Shown piece by piece: positions 45,972 through 57,269 of a stretch of DNA of 64,000 bases; within the stretch, counting starts at the first letter, position 1; each line of letters opens with the position of its first letter. This DNA comes from Aurelia coerulea. Taxonomy: Eukaryota > Cnidaria > Scyphozoa > Semaeostomeae > Ulmaridae. Where the stretch lies: positions 17,134,501 through 17,198,500 of the forward strand of contig CM076944.1 in assembly GCA_039566865.1 (NCBI GenBank), written 5' to 3'. The position numbers and the translations under genes are program-made. The notes under the pieces were generated by a model, which was not told the origin of the DNA, did no database searches, and was given only the letters and a program-made list of their open reading frames with translations.

Positions 45972-48956
45972 TTGGCAAGTATCGAAAATGAGACTTTTGA
46001 CATTAGGGAAATGTTCGAGCTGAGAACAAAAAATTCAAACAACCCTTTCATTGGATTTTTAAACATAAATAGTCTTCGAAACAAAATAATTGATCTGAGA
46101 TTGATCATGGAAAGGTGCTTGCCTGATATTTTGGTCATAGAGGAAACAAAACTAAACTCAGATTTCAAAACAGAGACTTTTCTAATTAACAACTATCAAA
46201 AACCAATTCGACGTGATAGGAATGAATTTGGTGGGGGGATCATGCAATTTGTTAGGAAAGGGGTTATTTGCAATAGAGTCCCTACTTTTGAAAGCCCTTC
46301 TCTCGAAGTCATATGCTCTGAACTGACAGTTTGTAAAAAGAAGTGGATTATATTTAGCATCTATCGACCTCCAGATGCTGCCAACCTAGAGCTATTTTTT
46401 AGAGAGCTATCTCTTTCCTTGAACTCTGCTTTGGACAAATACGACAACGTATTGATTATGGGTGATATAAACATTGACACTCATGATATGCAGCACCCTG
46501 GATATATAAAGTTTATTTCCTTCTGTGATGTTTTTGGATTGTCAAATTTGGTGAAGGATAAAACATGTTTTACAAGAGATCATAGTTCGTCAATTGACGT
46601 TATGCTAACGAATAAACCCAGATGTTTTCAAAATACCTCTGTTTTTGAAATTGGTTTGAGTGACTTTCATGGTCTTGTCTTAACTTTGATGAAAATACAT
46701 ATACCTCGCCTGAAACCAAAGATTGTTAAATACCGCAGCTACAAGAAATTTGACTCTGAAAAATTTTTGCAAGATGTAAAAAATACGAACTTTAAAGCTG
46801 ATGTTAACGATGTGAATTTGTCCTATAGAAATCTCTCATCAGCTTTCCGAAAACTTGTAGATAAACATGCTCCTTTGAAGACTAAGGTTCAGAGAGGAAA
46901 TACAGCCCCTTTCATGAATCAACAATTACAAAAGGCAATTTATACTAGATCAAGGCTCAAAAAAAGACTTAATAAAAACCCTACCACAGAAAATAGAAAT
47001 AAGTTCAAAAAGCAGCGTAATAAATGTGTTTCTCTAAGAAAGAAAGCTATGAAAAACCATTTTAAAGAGGCAACAAGTAATGGTACACTGTCTAATAAAG
47101 AATTTTGGGATCTTGTTAAACCCTTTCTTTCAAATAAAGGGGGACTTATGAGTAGCGATATTTCTCTTGTGAAAGATGATACCGTTATAACAGATGACCG
47201 GGAATTGACAGAGATTTTCAATGATCATTATGTAAATATAGTAGAGAAATCTAGCGGCAAGAAGCCTAGTAGCCTTGCTAAAGATACAGGAATCATTGAT
47301 GACCGCCAAATTGTTCGATTAATTCTCGACAAATATAAGAACCACCCCAGCGTCCTAGCTATCATTCAAAACCCAGAACAATCGTTAAACACCTTCACTT
47401 TTCATGAAATAAGCAACCAAGAGGTTAAGAAATTTTTAAAATCCCTAGATGGGAGAAAATCTACTGGTGAGGATCAAATACCCCCGAAGCTTGTATCTCT
47501 TGCTTCTAACGAACTCACAGTCGCACTAACCATGGCAATAAACTATAGCATTCGCAACTCTTGTTTCCCAGATGATGCAAAAAAGGCGGCGGTCTGTCAT
47601 TTAGATAAGGGTGAGCCAAATCGCACAGTAGAAAGGAATTTCCGCCCAGTTAGTGTTCTTAATACCTTTTCAAATATATTCGAAAAAGTCCTAAAGCAAC
47701 AGTTGATTCAACATCTAGACAACACGCTTTCTGTTTTCATTGCGGCCTATAGACGAGCATACGGCACCCAACATGTCTTAATACGTCTGATAGAAGATTG
47801 GAGGTCTAACCTCGACAACGACTATCTTGTAGGTGCTATCCTAATGGATCTTTCAAAAGCCTTTGGCTGCATTCCACATGATTTGCTTATTGCAAAATTA
47901 CATGCATATGGATTCGAAGAAGAAGCGCTTGTTCTCACCTACTCTTATCTCAAACGACGGAAACAAAGTGTACGGATAAATAATACGTACAGTTCTTTTC
48001 AAGAGGTTATATCTGGTGTACCCCAAGGATCTGTCCTGGGCCCAATCCTTTTTAATTTTTATATAAATGATTTATTTCTGTTCATAAAACAGGCAACTCT
48101 CTACAATTATGCTGACGACGATACGCTTACTTATTTTTCGAAAAGCATGCCTGATCTTGTAAATATTTTGGAAAAGGAAACAGGAATTGCTTTATCCTGG
48201 CTAGAGCAAAATGAAATGATTGCCAATCCTGAAAAATTCCATGCTTTATTGCTCAGAAAAAATCAAACAAACACTAGTGGAGAGCAAATTAACATTAACG
48301 GTATTGTGATCAAATCTGAGGAGACTGTCAAACTTTTGGGAGTCACTTTGGATTATAAACTGCATTTCGACCCGCATATTTCTAATCTTTGCAAAAAAGC
48401 TGCATCACAATTGAATGTTCTTAAAAGGTTAAAGATGTTTATTGGCTTTAAAGAGAAAAAGATCCTAGTTCAGAGTTTTGTATGTTCAAATTTCGATTAT
48501 TGCCCCTTGGTGTGGTATTTCTCATCTTCCAAGTCATTACAGAAAATTGAAAAGTTACAAGAACGTGCCCTAAGGTTTCTCTATAACGATCATACAAGTT
48601 CATATAATGATTTGCTTTCAAAATCTAGTAAATGCACGATGCAGGTTGCGCGCCAAAGACTCCTTTGCATTGAAATATTCAAAACTCTGAATCATTTGAA
48701 TCCACCATTTATGCAGAGAATTTTTGAATTACGCTCTTCAAATTATTCGTTAAGAAATCCAAATAATTTAGCCCATTTCAGACCTAATCAAACAACATTT
48801 GGGTTTAAAAGTCTCAAGTCTATCGGGCCACAGGTTTGGAATGGCTTACCAAACGAAATAAAATCAGCAGAAAATTTCAAAAGTTTTAAGGCTTTAATAA
48901 AACAATGGGATGGTCCGAATTGCAAATGTAGTGCCTGCAAGTGCCAACCAGTTTAG
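45972..48956 (+). CDS. LINE ORF2: apurinic endonuclease and reverse transcriptase
   Basis: This is a complete ORF2 for nicking target DNA and reverse-transcribing element RNA. The endonuclease domain (about residues 25-240) has FIGFLNINSLRNK, VIEETKLNSDF, a GDINIDTHD active-site segment, SSIDVMLTNKP and LSDFHGLVL. Reverse transcriptase (about 470-760) has NFRPVSVLNTFSNIFEK, motif A LMDLSKAFGCIPHDLL, motif B GVPQGSVLGPILFNFYINDL and motif C YNYADDDTLTYFSK (about residue 713). It ends CKCSACKCQPV. The Asp after AF in motif A, conserved in copy A, is Gly (codon 47865-47867); it is not the metal-binding Asp. The listed start is TTG, and the first in-frame ATG is at 46011, just before the endonuclease. 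No stop interrupts it. Confidence 0.93.
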   Translation: MASIENETFDIREMFELRTKNSNNPFIGFLNINSLRNKIIDLRLIMERCLPDILVIEETKLNSDFKTETFLINNYQKPIRRDRNEFGGGIMQFVRKGVICNRVPTFESPSLEVICSELTVCKKKWIIFSIYRPPDAANLELFFRELSLSLNSALDKYDNVLIMGDINIDTHDMQHPGYIKFISFCDVFGLSNLVKDKTCFTRDHSSSIDVMLTNKPRCFQNTSVFEIGLSDFHGLVLTLMKIHIPRLKPKIVKYRSYKKFDSEKFLQDVKNTNFKADVNDVNLSYRNLSSAFRKLVDKHAPLKTKVQRGNTAPFMNQQLQKAIYTRSRLKKRLNKNPTTENRNKFKKQRNKCVSLRKKAMKNHFKEATSNGTLSNKEFWDLVKPFLSNKGGLMSSDISLVKDDTVITDDRELTEIFNDHYVNIVEKSSGKKPSSLAKDTGIIDDRQIVRLILDKYKNHPSVLAIIQNPEQSLNTFTFHEISNQEVKKFLKSLDGRKSTGEDQIPPKLVSLASNELTVALTMAINYSIRNSCFPDDAKKAAVCHLDKGEPNRTVERNFRPVSVLNTFSNIFEKVLKQQLIQHLDNTLSVFIAAYRRAYGTQHVLIRLIEDWRSNLDNDYLVGAILMDLSKAFGCIPHDLLIAKLHAYGFEEEALVLTYSYLKRRKQSVRINNTYSSFQEVISGVPQGSVLGPILFNFYINDLFLFIKQATLYNYADDDTLTYFSKSMPDLVNILEKETGIALSWLEQNEMIANPEKFHALLLRKNQTNTSGEQININGIVIKSEETVKLLGVTLDYKLHFDPHISNLCKKAASQLNVLKRLKMFIGFKEKKILVQSFVCSNFDYCPLVWYFSSSKSLQKIEKLQERALRFLYNDHTSSYNDLLSKSSKCTMQVARQRLLCIEIFKTLNHLNPPFMQRIFELRSSNYSLRNPNNLAHFRPNQTTFGFKSLKSIGPQVWNGLPNEIKSAENFKSFKALIKQWDGPNCKCSACKCQPV

Positions 48957-49110
48957 AGTTTTAGTTATAAACGTAAGAAAAAAAAGTTTGTTTTTATTTT
49001 ATTATTAGTTATGTAAATTCGATTTAGATTAGTTAACTTGTATATATTATTAAATAGTGTATATATTGTTAGCTACGTGTATATAATCGAATTAAAATAA
49101 TGCTAACGGT

Positions 49111-49540
49111 TTACAGCTTTCTATCCAAACAGTCTAATCCAAACAGAATTCAAAACCAAAACAAGCAACAGATTATGCCTACAAATCGTACATGTGAAAG
49201 GCAGAAAGAACGACTTCCAAAACCTAAGAAAATGCAAGATAAATAATTGCAGAATAAACTCTGAAATAAACTAATAAAGTAAACAAATAAATACAAGTGA
49301 TGAATGAAACTTACAATCTATTCGTCCTCGTAGTACCTCGTACAAGACTTTGATATGCATGTTTCATATGTGTGGGCCTACGGGCCTAACCAAAGCATCG
49401 ATACTAGGCCATGAGCAGCATCTCTTCCTCTTCTGTTCTCCAACTTGGAGCATTAATGAACTGATCTGAACTGTCCTGCCCCAAGAAGCACGCCTAACAC
49501 TCTTATAGCTACGAGTCGCAAGGGTACACAAAACGCACAA
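49111..49540. other. Unassigned stretch after the LINE
   Basis: No recognisable gene. The sequence after the LINE tail is AT-rich with lysine/asparagine-rich short frames. Confidence 0.35.
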
Positions 49541-49542
49541 TG

Positions 49543-49582
49543 TGAAGTGAAGGTGAAGTGAAGGTGAAGTGAAGGTGAAGTT
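49543..49582. repeat. GTGAAGTGAAG minisatellite
   Basis: GTGAAGTGAAG repeats about 3.5 times. Confidence 0.85.
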
Positions 49583-49783
49583 GCGGCTTTTAGCGCCAAG
49601 CGCTGGGATCACAGAAGTAGCTAAGCGCTAATCGAGTCCGCGACCCCTTGTCATGACGCTCAAGTGGCGAGGCTCTACATGGTATCGAGTCCTGTCCACC
49701 TGACTTTTCTGGCTACTGAGCAAGGTCAAAGTCCAAAAGGTCAAATCGTTACATAGCTGCACAGAGTCCAAAGTCCAATTTGA

Positions 49784-49862
49784 CCAACACCAACACCAAC
49801 ACCAGAAACACAACCAACACCAACTGACCAACACCAACAACAACAGAAACACATAACAAACA
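49784..49862. repeat. CCAACA-rich simple sequence
   Basis: This is an irregular repeat of ACCAACACCAACA with interruptions by AGAAACACA. Confidence 0.8.
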
Positions 49863-49926
49863 GAAACATATTCAACACTTCGCCTGATCAAAAGCTGATC
49901 TTATTTTTAGGAAAATTTCTACAATC

Positions 49927-50137
49927 ATGTCTATTTCTACCTACGAATTCGAGCCATATCAAAGTTTGCTCACAAGACTTCGCTACATAAACCAAGAGCC
50001 TCTGGCATGTGTGACAATGTGTCATTTTGAAAGGAAGCGAATTGTGGTAAGATACGAACAACGATGGATGAACACTATCGCAAATTCAGCAGCCTTTAGC
50101 TCATCGCTTCATCAGAAAGAGCTGTTAGAATCCAGGT
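49927..50137 (+). CDS. Possible first exon of an unrecognised gene
   Basis: An ATG in the context ACAATCATGT opens about 70 codons: MSISTYEFEPYQSLLTRLRY, then ERKRIVVRYEQRWMNTIANS and SSSLHQKELLES. The frame is followed by AGGTAGGG, which would serve as a 5' splice site, before the TAG in phase. I recognise no domain. Upstream lies simple sequence. Support is only the start context, balanced amino-acid use and the candidate donor; it could equally be a chance frame. Confidence 0.2.
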
Positions 50138-50139
50138 AG

Positions 50140-50990
50140 GGTTGATAGACTTCCATCGCTTTATGTGCCACTACTAAGCATAGGAATCAAATTTTTCCAC
50201 CGATTTTTGTTCGTCATCCATGGCCGAAAACCTCAAAAGCCTCAATTTCACGGACCAATTAGACGGCGAATAAGCGAAAACGACAAAAACCCCTTGAAGG
50301 TTTTTCTAAATTTTACCTACCTTCATAAAACGCAACCAGGGCAAAAAATTGCTTGAAATTTCCCGAATTTCTTGAAGAAATCTCCTCTCGAGATGCTTGG
50401 GTTTACAATTTGGATGCCGGTTAAAATATCTCCAGGTTTCGAGGAGTTATGGCCTTAAACCAAGGTTTCATCGAAAGTCTCGGAGTTCATTGAAGTGAAA
50501 GGAATTTCAACGCAAAAGCAACTGGTCTCTTGAGAAAGTCTGGCAAAACCCTTTTTAACGAATTGCTATTTAAAAATGGCTTGGATGAAATCCTGAAATT
50601 TCGATAATTAAAAGCAAAAACAAAATGTCTGGAAAAGTATAACAAGCAAAATAAAGGTAAAAACATACTTGTAATTGATTATAGATTCTGTGATCCACTC
50701 ATAGTTTACTGCTTGAATGCTTGCTTCTAAGAGTTGACCTAGTGCAAGGAAGTGATAAAAAATAAAGAATGCATGTTTCACAACATTGATACCCCAGCAC
50801 GGGAGGTCTAGGGGCATACACTGGATTGTCCTTTGCTAGTAACATCAAATCTGAAATTTCCGAATCCAGGAAAGCAATAATACTTGAGAAACTCAGCTTG
50901 GAGACGCTTAGTTGCAGACGAGGGTACCGCATATTGTATTTACATTTACATCCTTATTTCTTATTTCTTACTTTACAATATTTATACAGG
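50140..50990. other. Unassigned stretch
   Basis: No supported gene. Short frames exist on both strands without family features. Confidence 0.35.
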
Positions 50991-50994
50991 GTAA

Positions 50995-51726
50995 AACATT
51001 CAGTTATACTGTTTTACAATGTACCCTGTTAAAAAATTACAAACGAAAAGAAACTATCTAAATTTACACGTAAATCTAAAATAAAACTACAATCAATTTG
51101 ATCTATACAGCTATTAGCAAAGTGTATAAAAATTGTAGATATGATCATGCATATGCTAGATATGATATGAGAGAGAATTAGCTAAATGCAACGTTTGCTA
51201 TGCTTTTTTGAAAGTTTTCAATGTCGGGGACAATTTTGATTCTAGGCTGAGACAATTCCACATTGTCGCGCCTTTATGTGAGAAGCATTTTTGGCCATTT
51301 GCAGATTTTCGCATGGGAATTTCTAAATCAGATCTAGTATTGCGTAATTCTCTCTTACATGTATCCGAGAGTCTCGAGAACATTTCTGTAAGGTAAGTGG
51401 GAGCCAGATCATTGATAGATTTGTATACCATACTCAAGGTCTCCATTTGAATAATTTCACTAACAGTGTGCCATAAAAGTTTCTTGATGATAGGCTTTGC
51501 AGAAGCATCATATCTACTGTTAGTAACTATTTTTGCAGCCCAAATTTGAAGTTTTTGTAGTTCGTTTATTGCTGTGGAGCCACAGCTTCCCCCATACAGG
51601 GCAGCAATATCTAAAATATGGTTCTACAAGACTTTTATACATGCTTTGTATTGTGAGAAGAGGGAGATACTTTTTGGAGTATTTCAACATCCCTATTCCT
51701 CTAGAAACTTTAGAAATCCGACCTTT
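50995..51726 (-). pseudogene. L2/CR1-type LINE 3' fragment
   Basis: On minus, RGIGMLKYSKKYLPLLTIQS and MYKSLVEPYFRYCCPVWG match the LINE at 43500-44860 (AMGMLKYAKKYLPLEIVKN). After frame breaks come METLSMVYKSINDLAPTYLT and LRNTRSDLEIPMRKSANGQK. The 3' untranslated part (CAGGGTAAAACATTCAG) also matches. The copy is truncated on the 5' side at about 51726 and has several stops. Confidence 0.8.
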
Positions 51727-54210
51727 ATATTTACATTTACAAGATTGTTAAAGCCAATGTGTCCATGTAAATACAGCCGCGTATACACTCTTGTCAAAAT
51801 ATGCTGACAGGATGCTGACGGAGAGCCTCGAAGAGCGCGCAGTGATTGGCAGAATATAACTGATCACATGCAAACTAGAATTTCAGCTCCTGCATTTGTA
51901 CAGATAAAACACAGGAGAAAATGCCATACATTAAGATTCTCCAAAATCTTTTCCCATTCTGCATTGAAGTATGGAATGACCGTGCCCTAGCATTGGAAAT
52001 GCTCCAAAAATATCGTCATTCAAATCTATTCAAACAAGTTACTAACCTACAATTAAGCGATTTCCCAGAGTGTTCGTTGCGGAACAGTATTGGTTTTGTC
52101 AATAAATAATTAACTCATTTATAAGTGTTACTGTGCATGCTTCTTGTGCTGATTATTGAATTGGAAAACGTAAAACAAACATAAATTAAAAACAAAATCG
52201 AAAAAAGCACTAGAGCGGCGTCGCCCCAATTGAGCACCCTTTGAAGAAAATGCTATGTATTTTCCCAAGCAAGTCATTTCAGAAAAGTAACTTACAACGA
52301 AAATATTCCTTCATCTTTTTTGACAGATTGCTCATTAAGGAAAGTATCATCTGACCTTAATTTTTCTTAGCCAGCGACTTAAACACGAAGCAGTCTAAAT
52401 GGCATAATTTTCAAAAATTCGCCCTTTTGAGCACCCCCGCTTCTACCGCATTACTCCAAAAAATATCCATCGAAAATAATGCCATTTTTTCTTTGAAATA
52501 TTTTCTCACAGTATTCAGCCTATTCTCGGTGAATTTAAAACAGTTCCCCATCAATGACATCAAAAATGTATCTGTAACGCAGCCGATTACCATTCCCTCC
52601 TCATCTAACTTTCTGTCATTAACCAAGGGAGGGGTGTAATATTTCGTGAATATAATATGATTTCTAATGACAGGCGTACGAGACTTTCATAGAGTAACAT
52701 AATTGCTTCGCAGAGAATCTTAGTACTACAGGGTGTTCAAAAAGGGCGACAACTGACAATCTAACTACTTCCTAGTCACAACCCCCGGGCTAAAAATTTG
52801 CTTTGTGCACGCGCAGTTTGAGTATAGTTTCGCACCAAAACGGAATAACACGAAGATTTTCAAAGATTGGGTGGCATGTATGTATTCATGTATGTAAGCA
52901 TTTGCCACGTAAAATAAAAAAATTACAAGAAATAAATAAAATTTACAAGTCTTCAAAGCTAAAAATAGATAACATACAATGACAATGCACATTGAATAAA
53001 TACCGTTAAAAACACCCCTAATTGTAGTGGCAGGGATAGCATTAAAAGGTCATATTGACCTTATTTCCACAGTGGTCCCCTATAGAGGTGGTTGCAAAGA
53101 AAAATAATAATAATAAACAACAGATGTTAAAGTGATTTTGGATGAAGAATAATTTAGTAAGGCCGAATCATGAATGCGAGAGAGGACGCGTGGTTTTAGT
53201 AGAACACATATACGTTGTTTTCTGTTAGGCAGACGAAAGCAAAGAACAGTTTCAGTGGAAACCTATTGATTTTAAAGCCAGTTTTAAGTTTTAAACCCCA
53301 AACGATTGTGGCGCCATTTTAGTAGTTAATTTCAGGCTGGGCTGGCATCTGTAATATCATCGCACGCCACTTTCACCTCGGTTGACAGGGCTGAAAACTC
53401 TCATACAATCGGCCCCTAAATCTCGCAATTTCAATTCATTCTAGTTAAGGTAATTCTGCTTTCCGCTCCAGTGAACAGCGAGATGCCGTTTCGCAAAACC
53501 ACTCTCCTCAAAAAACAGTTAATTTCTCCCATATTAATCGGCCTATCGAAACAAGGTAAAAAAGGATGTTTTCAGTATAGTCTGGGCAATTGAAGGATGT
53601 ATAAATCGCTATGTTTCCATTATTGCTGACTTCGCAAATCCTAGTTCAAATATCTTTGTTGATTTTAGAAAAGTGGATTTATCTCCAAAACTACTCAATA
53701 AATTTTCGGTGAAGTTGCTGGTCACAGTCCGTAACTTTTAATCAATAGATGCAAATGATACTTTTACGAGCGCACTAAGGATGCCTATTGAGACTTGGGT
53801 ATGGTATTCCCAATAGATGACGTTCAGTTGTTTGCCAATCCAATGGAAACATTTCTGAAAGTTATTTCAAGCCTGAGCTTTTGCAAGCGTGTTTCATAGC
53901 GTGCTTAATCTGTTGACCAAGGTTTCTCTCTTTCGCTGTCGAAAAGCAACTTACAGTTTGGCATATCGTGGGAAATTAGTAATCTGGAAATGAAGTCATA
54001 AGCGAAAACACTTCATGATTGTGTTGAAGGCAAAATCGGGAGATTCGTACGTCTTCCAGCATCATCGCGGGGAAGGGGGAATCTCCGGATGTGGAACACA
54101 AAACTGGGTTGACGCAGCCGTTCATTACGTTGACGACAAGCAAGATTTCTGCTCATTGAGAATATTTGAAATGAGGTCTGAAAAATCGAATTGAATAGGT
54201 CTTTGCCACT
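51727..54210. other. Gene-poor AT-rich stretch
   Basis: No convincing gene. A frame at 51921-52109 on plus (MPYIKILQNLFPFCIEVW) might be coding but has no recognisable family. The string CTACAGGGTGTTC near 52727 looks like one end of a mariner-type MITE without a partner. GAGCACCCT and GAGCACCCC near 52233 and 52430 suggest an old duplicated segment. Confidence 0.35.
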
Positions 54211-54231
54211 CAGTTCGAGCGATCTAGTGTA

Positions 54232-54485
54232 ATAGACCACACCAATGGAACACCAATGAACACCGATGAACACCAATGGAACACCAATGAACACCAATGA
54301 ACACCAATGGAACACCAATGAACACCAATGGAACACAGATGAACACAAATGAACACCAATGGAACACCGATGGAACACCAATGGAACACAGATGAACACA
54401 AATGAACACCAATGAACACCAATGAACACCGATGGACCACCAATGAAAACAGCACGACACCAATGAAAACAGAACAACACCAATG
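54232..54485. repeat. GAACACCAATG minisatellite, left terminus
   Basis: Units of 11-12 bp are GAACACCAATG with variants GATG and AGATG. Translation of the complement gives a spurious VFHWCSLVFIGV-type repeat protein, which should not be annotated as a gene. Confidence 0.92.
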
Positions 54486-54635
54486 AGGGCAGTCGAAAAT
54501 ATTGAGTAGCAGTTTTCTCCGCCATGGTGAAGGGAAGGCTGTAGCATTTCTTGCATTTAACCATCATTTGATCTATATTCCTTCCATGTAGGCTGGATGC
54601 GTTCAAAGCTTTTTAAATAAAGCCTGGTGCATACG

Positions 54636-54885
54636 TATTTTTTATAAGAAACTGCTTATAAAAAATTATTTCTCAGATTGCTAAAAAGTAAAAACCTCTG
54701 GTACTGGGAAAACATACCTTAAACAGCAACTTATTTTGATTTAGGAAATCCTTTGCATAATTTTCTTCATTTCACTTGTTTCACGTATCATTACTCCGAA
54801 AGTACTTTATAAATGCTTGAAGATAGAAAAGATTTCAAAAACTCTCTTTTGAAATGTTCACAAGGGCACCAAGGGTGGCGCCCCG
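54636..54885. repeat. Third copy of the TTATAAGAAAC repeat
   Basis: TTTTTTATAAGAAACTGC, CAGATTGCTAAAAAG and, later, CTTTTGAAATGTTCACAAG follow the order of the copy at 2260-2632. A TA precedes the left end; the right end is not defined. Confidence 0.6.
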
Positions 54886-55183
54886 TGGGAGAGTAAATTT
54901 GGCAAAATGATGTAAGAAAATTGCATATTTTAGTCAGTTTAGCCTCCCTCTGGAATGCTGTCAGATACATTTACTGCATCATCGTCTCAACGCTTTTTTC
55001 TTCCAGCTAAAATATTCTGCTTTTTCGGAATAATATAATATCCGATCTCTGTTAGCAGCGAAGTGCCCTTTTCGCACAGGCCAAGACCAATAATCATCGA
55101 AGTTGTGAAAGAGACACGCAGCCGAGCGCAGCCTGTGGCCGAAACCAACCAGAAATGTTCTGAATATCAAGGCCCCATTGGCC

Positions 55184-55236
55184 TGAGCCTGCGTGCAGAC
55201 TTCAGTGGAGAGTAAAGTTTGCACGCAGGCTATGCC
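55184..55236. repeat. 17-bp stem hairpin
   Basis: AGCCTGCGTGCAGACTT and AAGTTTGCACGCAGGCT are inverted copies with one mismatch around a short loop. Its role is unknown; it may be the remnant of a small palindromic element. Confidence 0.6.
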
Positions 55237-55955
55237 CCATCAGTCGTCTGCATTTTTTATGAGATTTGTTATCTGGGGTACACTTATTCTTCATCAGAAA
55301 GTAATAGATGGATCTCGTGCCAAAATTTCCTTAAAATTGCCACGTTTATCAATTTCTACCATCCATCCATTCATTTAACTTTGTCTGTGTAAACAATTAC
55401 TGTTCAAGTAATACCGAGTACTAAAGCACAAAAATAAGTTGAAAATGTTTCAGACTACAAGACAAAATGAATAAGTTTAACATTTTTCCATTTAGAGATT
55501 CAAGATTTTTTGTGATGTGACAGTAGAGTTTTTCGTGATGAGTTCCTTTTGAAAGAAAAAGTGCAAGAAATTGGATATACCTCTATTTTTTAGCAATTTC
55601 CCAGCTCAGTTTTCCTTCATTGGGTTCCCTTCTGCGAGGTCACCACACCCCGATTTAACTTCGTACAGTCAGAATGGGGACAACGGTCACTCCTCAAAGG
55701 GCGAGACGCCTCTAGCTTTGATGAAAGTTGATTGCAACTTGAAAGCGATGCAGTTTTTTGGTATAATTTGTATTGTATAACGCATTCAACATTGTAATAA
55801 TACGTCGTTGTACAGATCCCTTTGCTTTAACTAATAATGCGTAACACATTCAATCAGAGAATTTCTTATCTTGGCAAACTTTTATTTGTCATGGATACAA
55901 GTGAGATTACGAAACTTGAATCATTTCTCATTGAAGAGAAATTTCTCAAAAATTT

Positions 55956-56085
55956 CATTGGTGTTCATTGGTGTTCATTGGTGTTCCATTGGTGTTCATC
56001 GGTATTCATTGGTGTTCCATTGGTGTTCATCGGTGTTCCACTGGTGTTCATTGGTGTTCATCGGTGTTCCATTGGTGTGGTGTTT
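55956..56085. repeat. CATTGGTGTTC minisatellite, right terminus
   Basis: This is the inverted counterpart of 54232-54485 at the other end of the same element. Confidence 0.92.
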
Positions 56086-56105
56086 TAGACTAGACCCAGT
56101 TCGAG

Positions 56106-57264
56106 CTGCACAAACAAAGAAAAATGCACAATTGCATAATATGACAGGGCAAGCAATTGAAAACAATTATTAGTTGAAGAAAAGACAGTTTGTTTCCGTG
56201 CAGCAATAAAATTCCCATTTGAGATTCCCAGTTGGTAATATGCAACAATAAAAGCAGCAAACCGTTTTTCCCGAGCCGTTTTTGATTCAATTCTTCGCAC
56301 GTTAGACTAATTTCCAGTCTGCAGAATTTTCCCAGCAGGCGAAATTTTACACAATCAAAAATCATTCAAACCTAAATTGTTTTCAACTACAAAGCGACAT
56401 TTTCTCGTGTAAATAAAAGAATTTCCACCGGCTAGCAAAAATTCCATCGACCGTAAATTTGTGCATGACAATTGTGTTGACAACAAGCTGCCCAAGGGAA
56501 TCGCCAGGATTCGAATTGAATAAGACATTACCCATAAAAACCCTACTGTAATACAAATTTGGTAGATGCAATATTGCACACTCTAGATATCAAAGTTTGA
56601 AATTTTCAAAGAGCTGATATTTTTTAGGAATATCCTTGCCTGTCTGCAATTCAACGAAAATGTATAAAGACCGACAGAAGAAAAGCAAAACGAAAGAAGG
56701 ACAGCAGCATATCCACATCAATTTCCCAAAGATCAGCCTAGGCAGTGAGGTTGTGCGAGAATTGGCTGTTGATACAATCATGGTAAATAATATTAACCCG
56801 TTTTTGAAATACATACAAAGTGATTTAAACTAATGTGTGTGACTACTTTAATTCTCTTTTATGCATCTAAACTTTAAAACTTGATACTAAATGTGGTTAC
56901 TGAAAATTTTACACTACAGTGGGCGCAACAAAACAGGCAGATTTCTGGCACACTAAGGCCTTTTGAACCTACGTTCTCGTCAGAATGTAACTTTAAAGAC
57001 AGACATTTAATACTTGTCTCAAATGCAAAATAACAGTCTTTGTTAGAATTCTGAGAATGACAGTTTTAAACATATAATTATCACAGTGTTTTTGCAAACT
57101 GTCAGTAATATTGACAGGTCCTATCCTTGCCTGTCAATAAATGCTTTCTTGTGTTAATATCCTGTTTCATCATTTTGGTTATTTGAAGTTAATTTCTCCT
57201 TCCTCGTCCGTTAGTAAGTGGAAGGGGAGTGAAGCAAAGAAATCGAGTTTGTGACAACGTCAAC
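56106..57264. other. Unassigned stretch with one possible exon
   Basis: No recognised gene. At 56629-56780 a plus-strand open stretch (MYKDRQKKSKTKEGQQHIHI, SLGSEVVRELAVDTIM) lies between TTTTTTAG and GTAAAT, which could be a 3' and a 5' splice site. The resemblance to an internal exon is weak. Confidence 0.25.
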
Positions 57265-57269
57265 AGAAC

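Larger units (their letters stand above)
45253..49110 (+). mobile_element. CR1-type LINE, copy B (two ORFs)
   Basis: The element contains the end of an esterase-like ORF1 (45525-45866), the complete 994-codon ORF2 (45972-48956) and a 3' untranslated region. The latter has TTCGATTTAGATTAGTTAAC and the terminal TCGAATTAAAATAA shared with copy A. The 5' part (45253-45520) includes an imperfect duplication of about 78 bp (CAGCAGGGTT...GGGG...AACTTCCAA at about 45379 and 45457). Confidence 0.85.
54221..56096. mobile_element. 1.9-kb element with 10-bp TSD and minisatellite termini (Mutator-like?)
   Basis: The 10-bp direct repeat CAGTTCGAGC flanks the element exactly (54211-54220 and 56097-56106). 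The ends are inverted: GATCTAGTGTAATAGACC against GGTCTAGTCTAAAACACC, followed on both sides by ACACCAATGGAACACC. Each end is then built of a GAACACCAATG minisatellite, about 250 bp on the left and about 130 bp on the right, in opposite orientation. No transposase is present. A 9-10-bp duplication with long repetitive termini fits non-autonomous Mutator-like elements best. A TTATAAGAAAC-type MITE copy lies inside (54636-54885). Confidence 0.8.

Noticed and set aside
47862..47870. Gly for Asp after AF in motif A as an active-site knockout
   Set aside because: The metal-binding Asp of motif A is the earlier one in MDLSKAF and is intact. The change is notable but not proof of inactivity.
54013..54606. 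Frames with VFHWCSLVFIGV-type repeats
   Set aside because: They translate the 11-bp minisatellite. The repeat is DNA-level structure at a transposon end, not a repeat protein.
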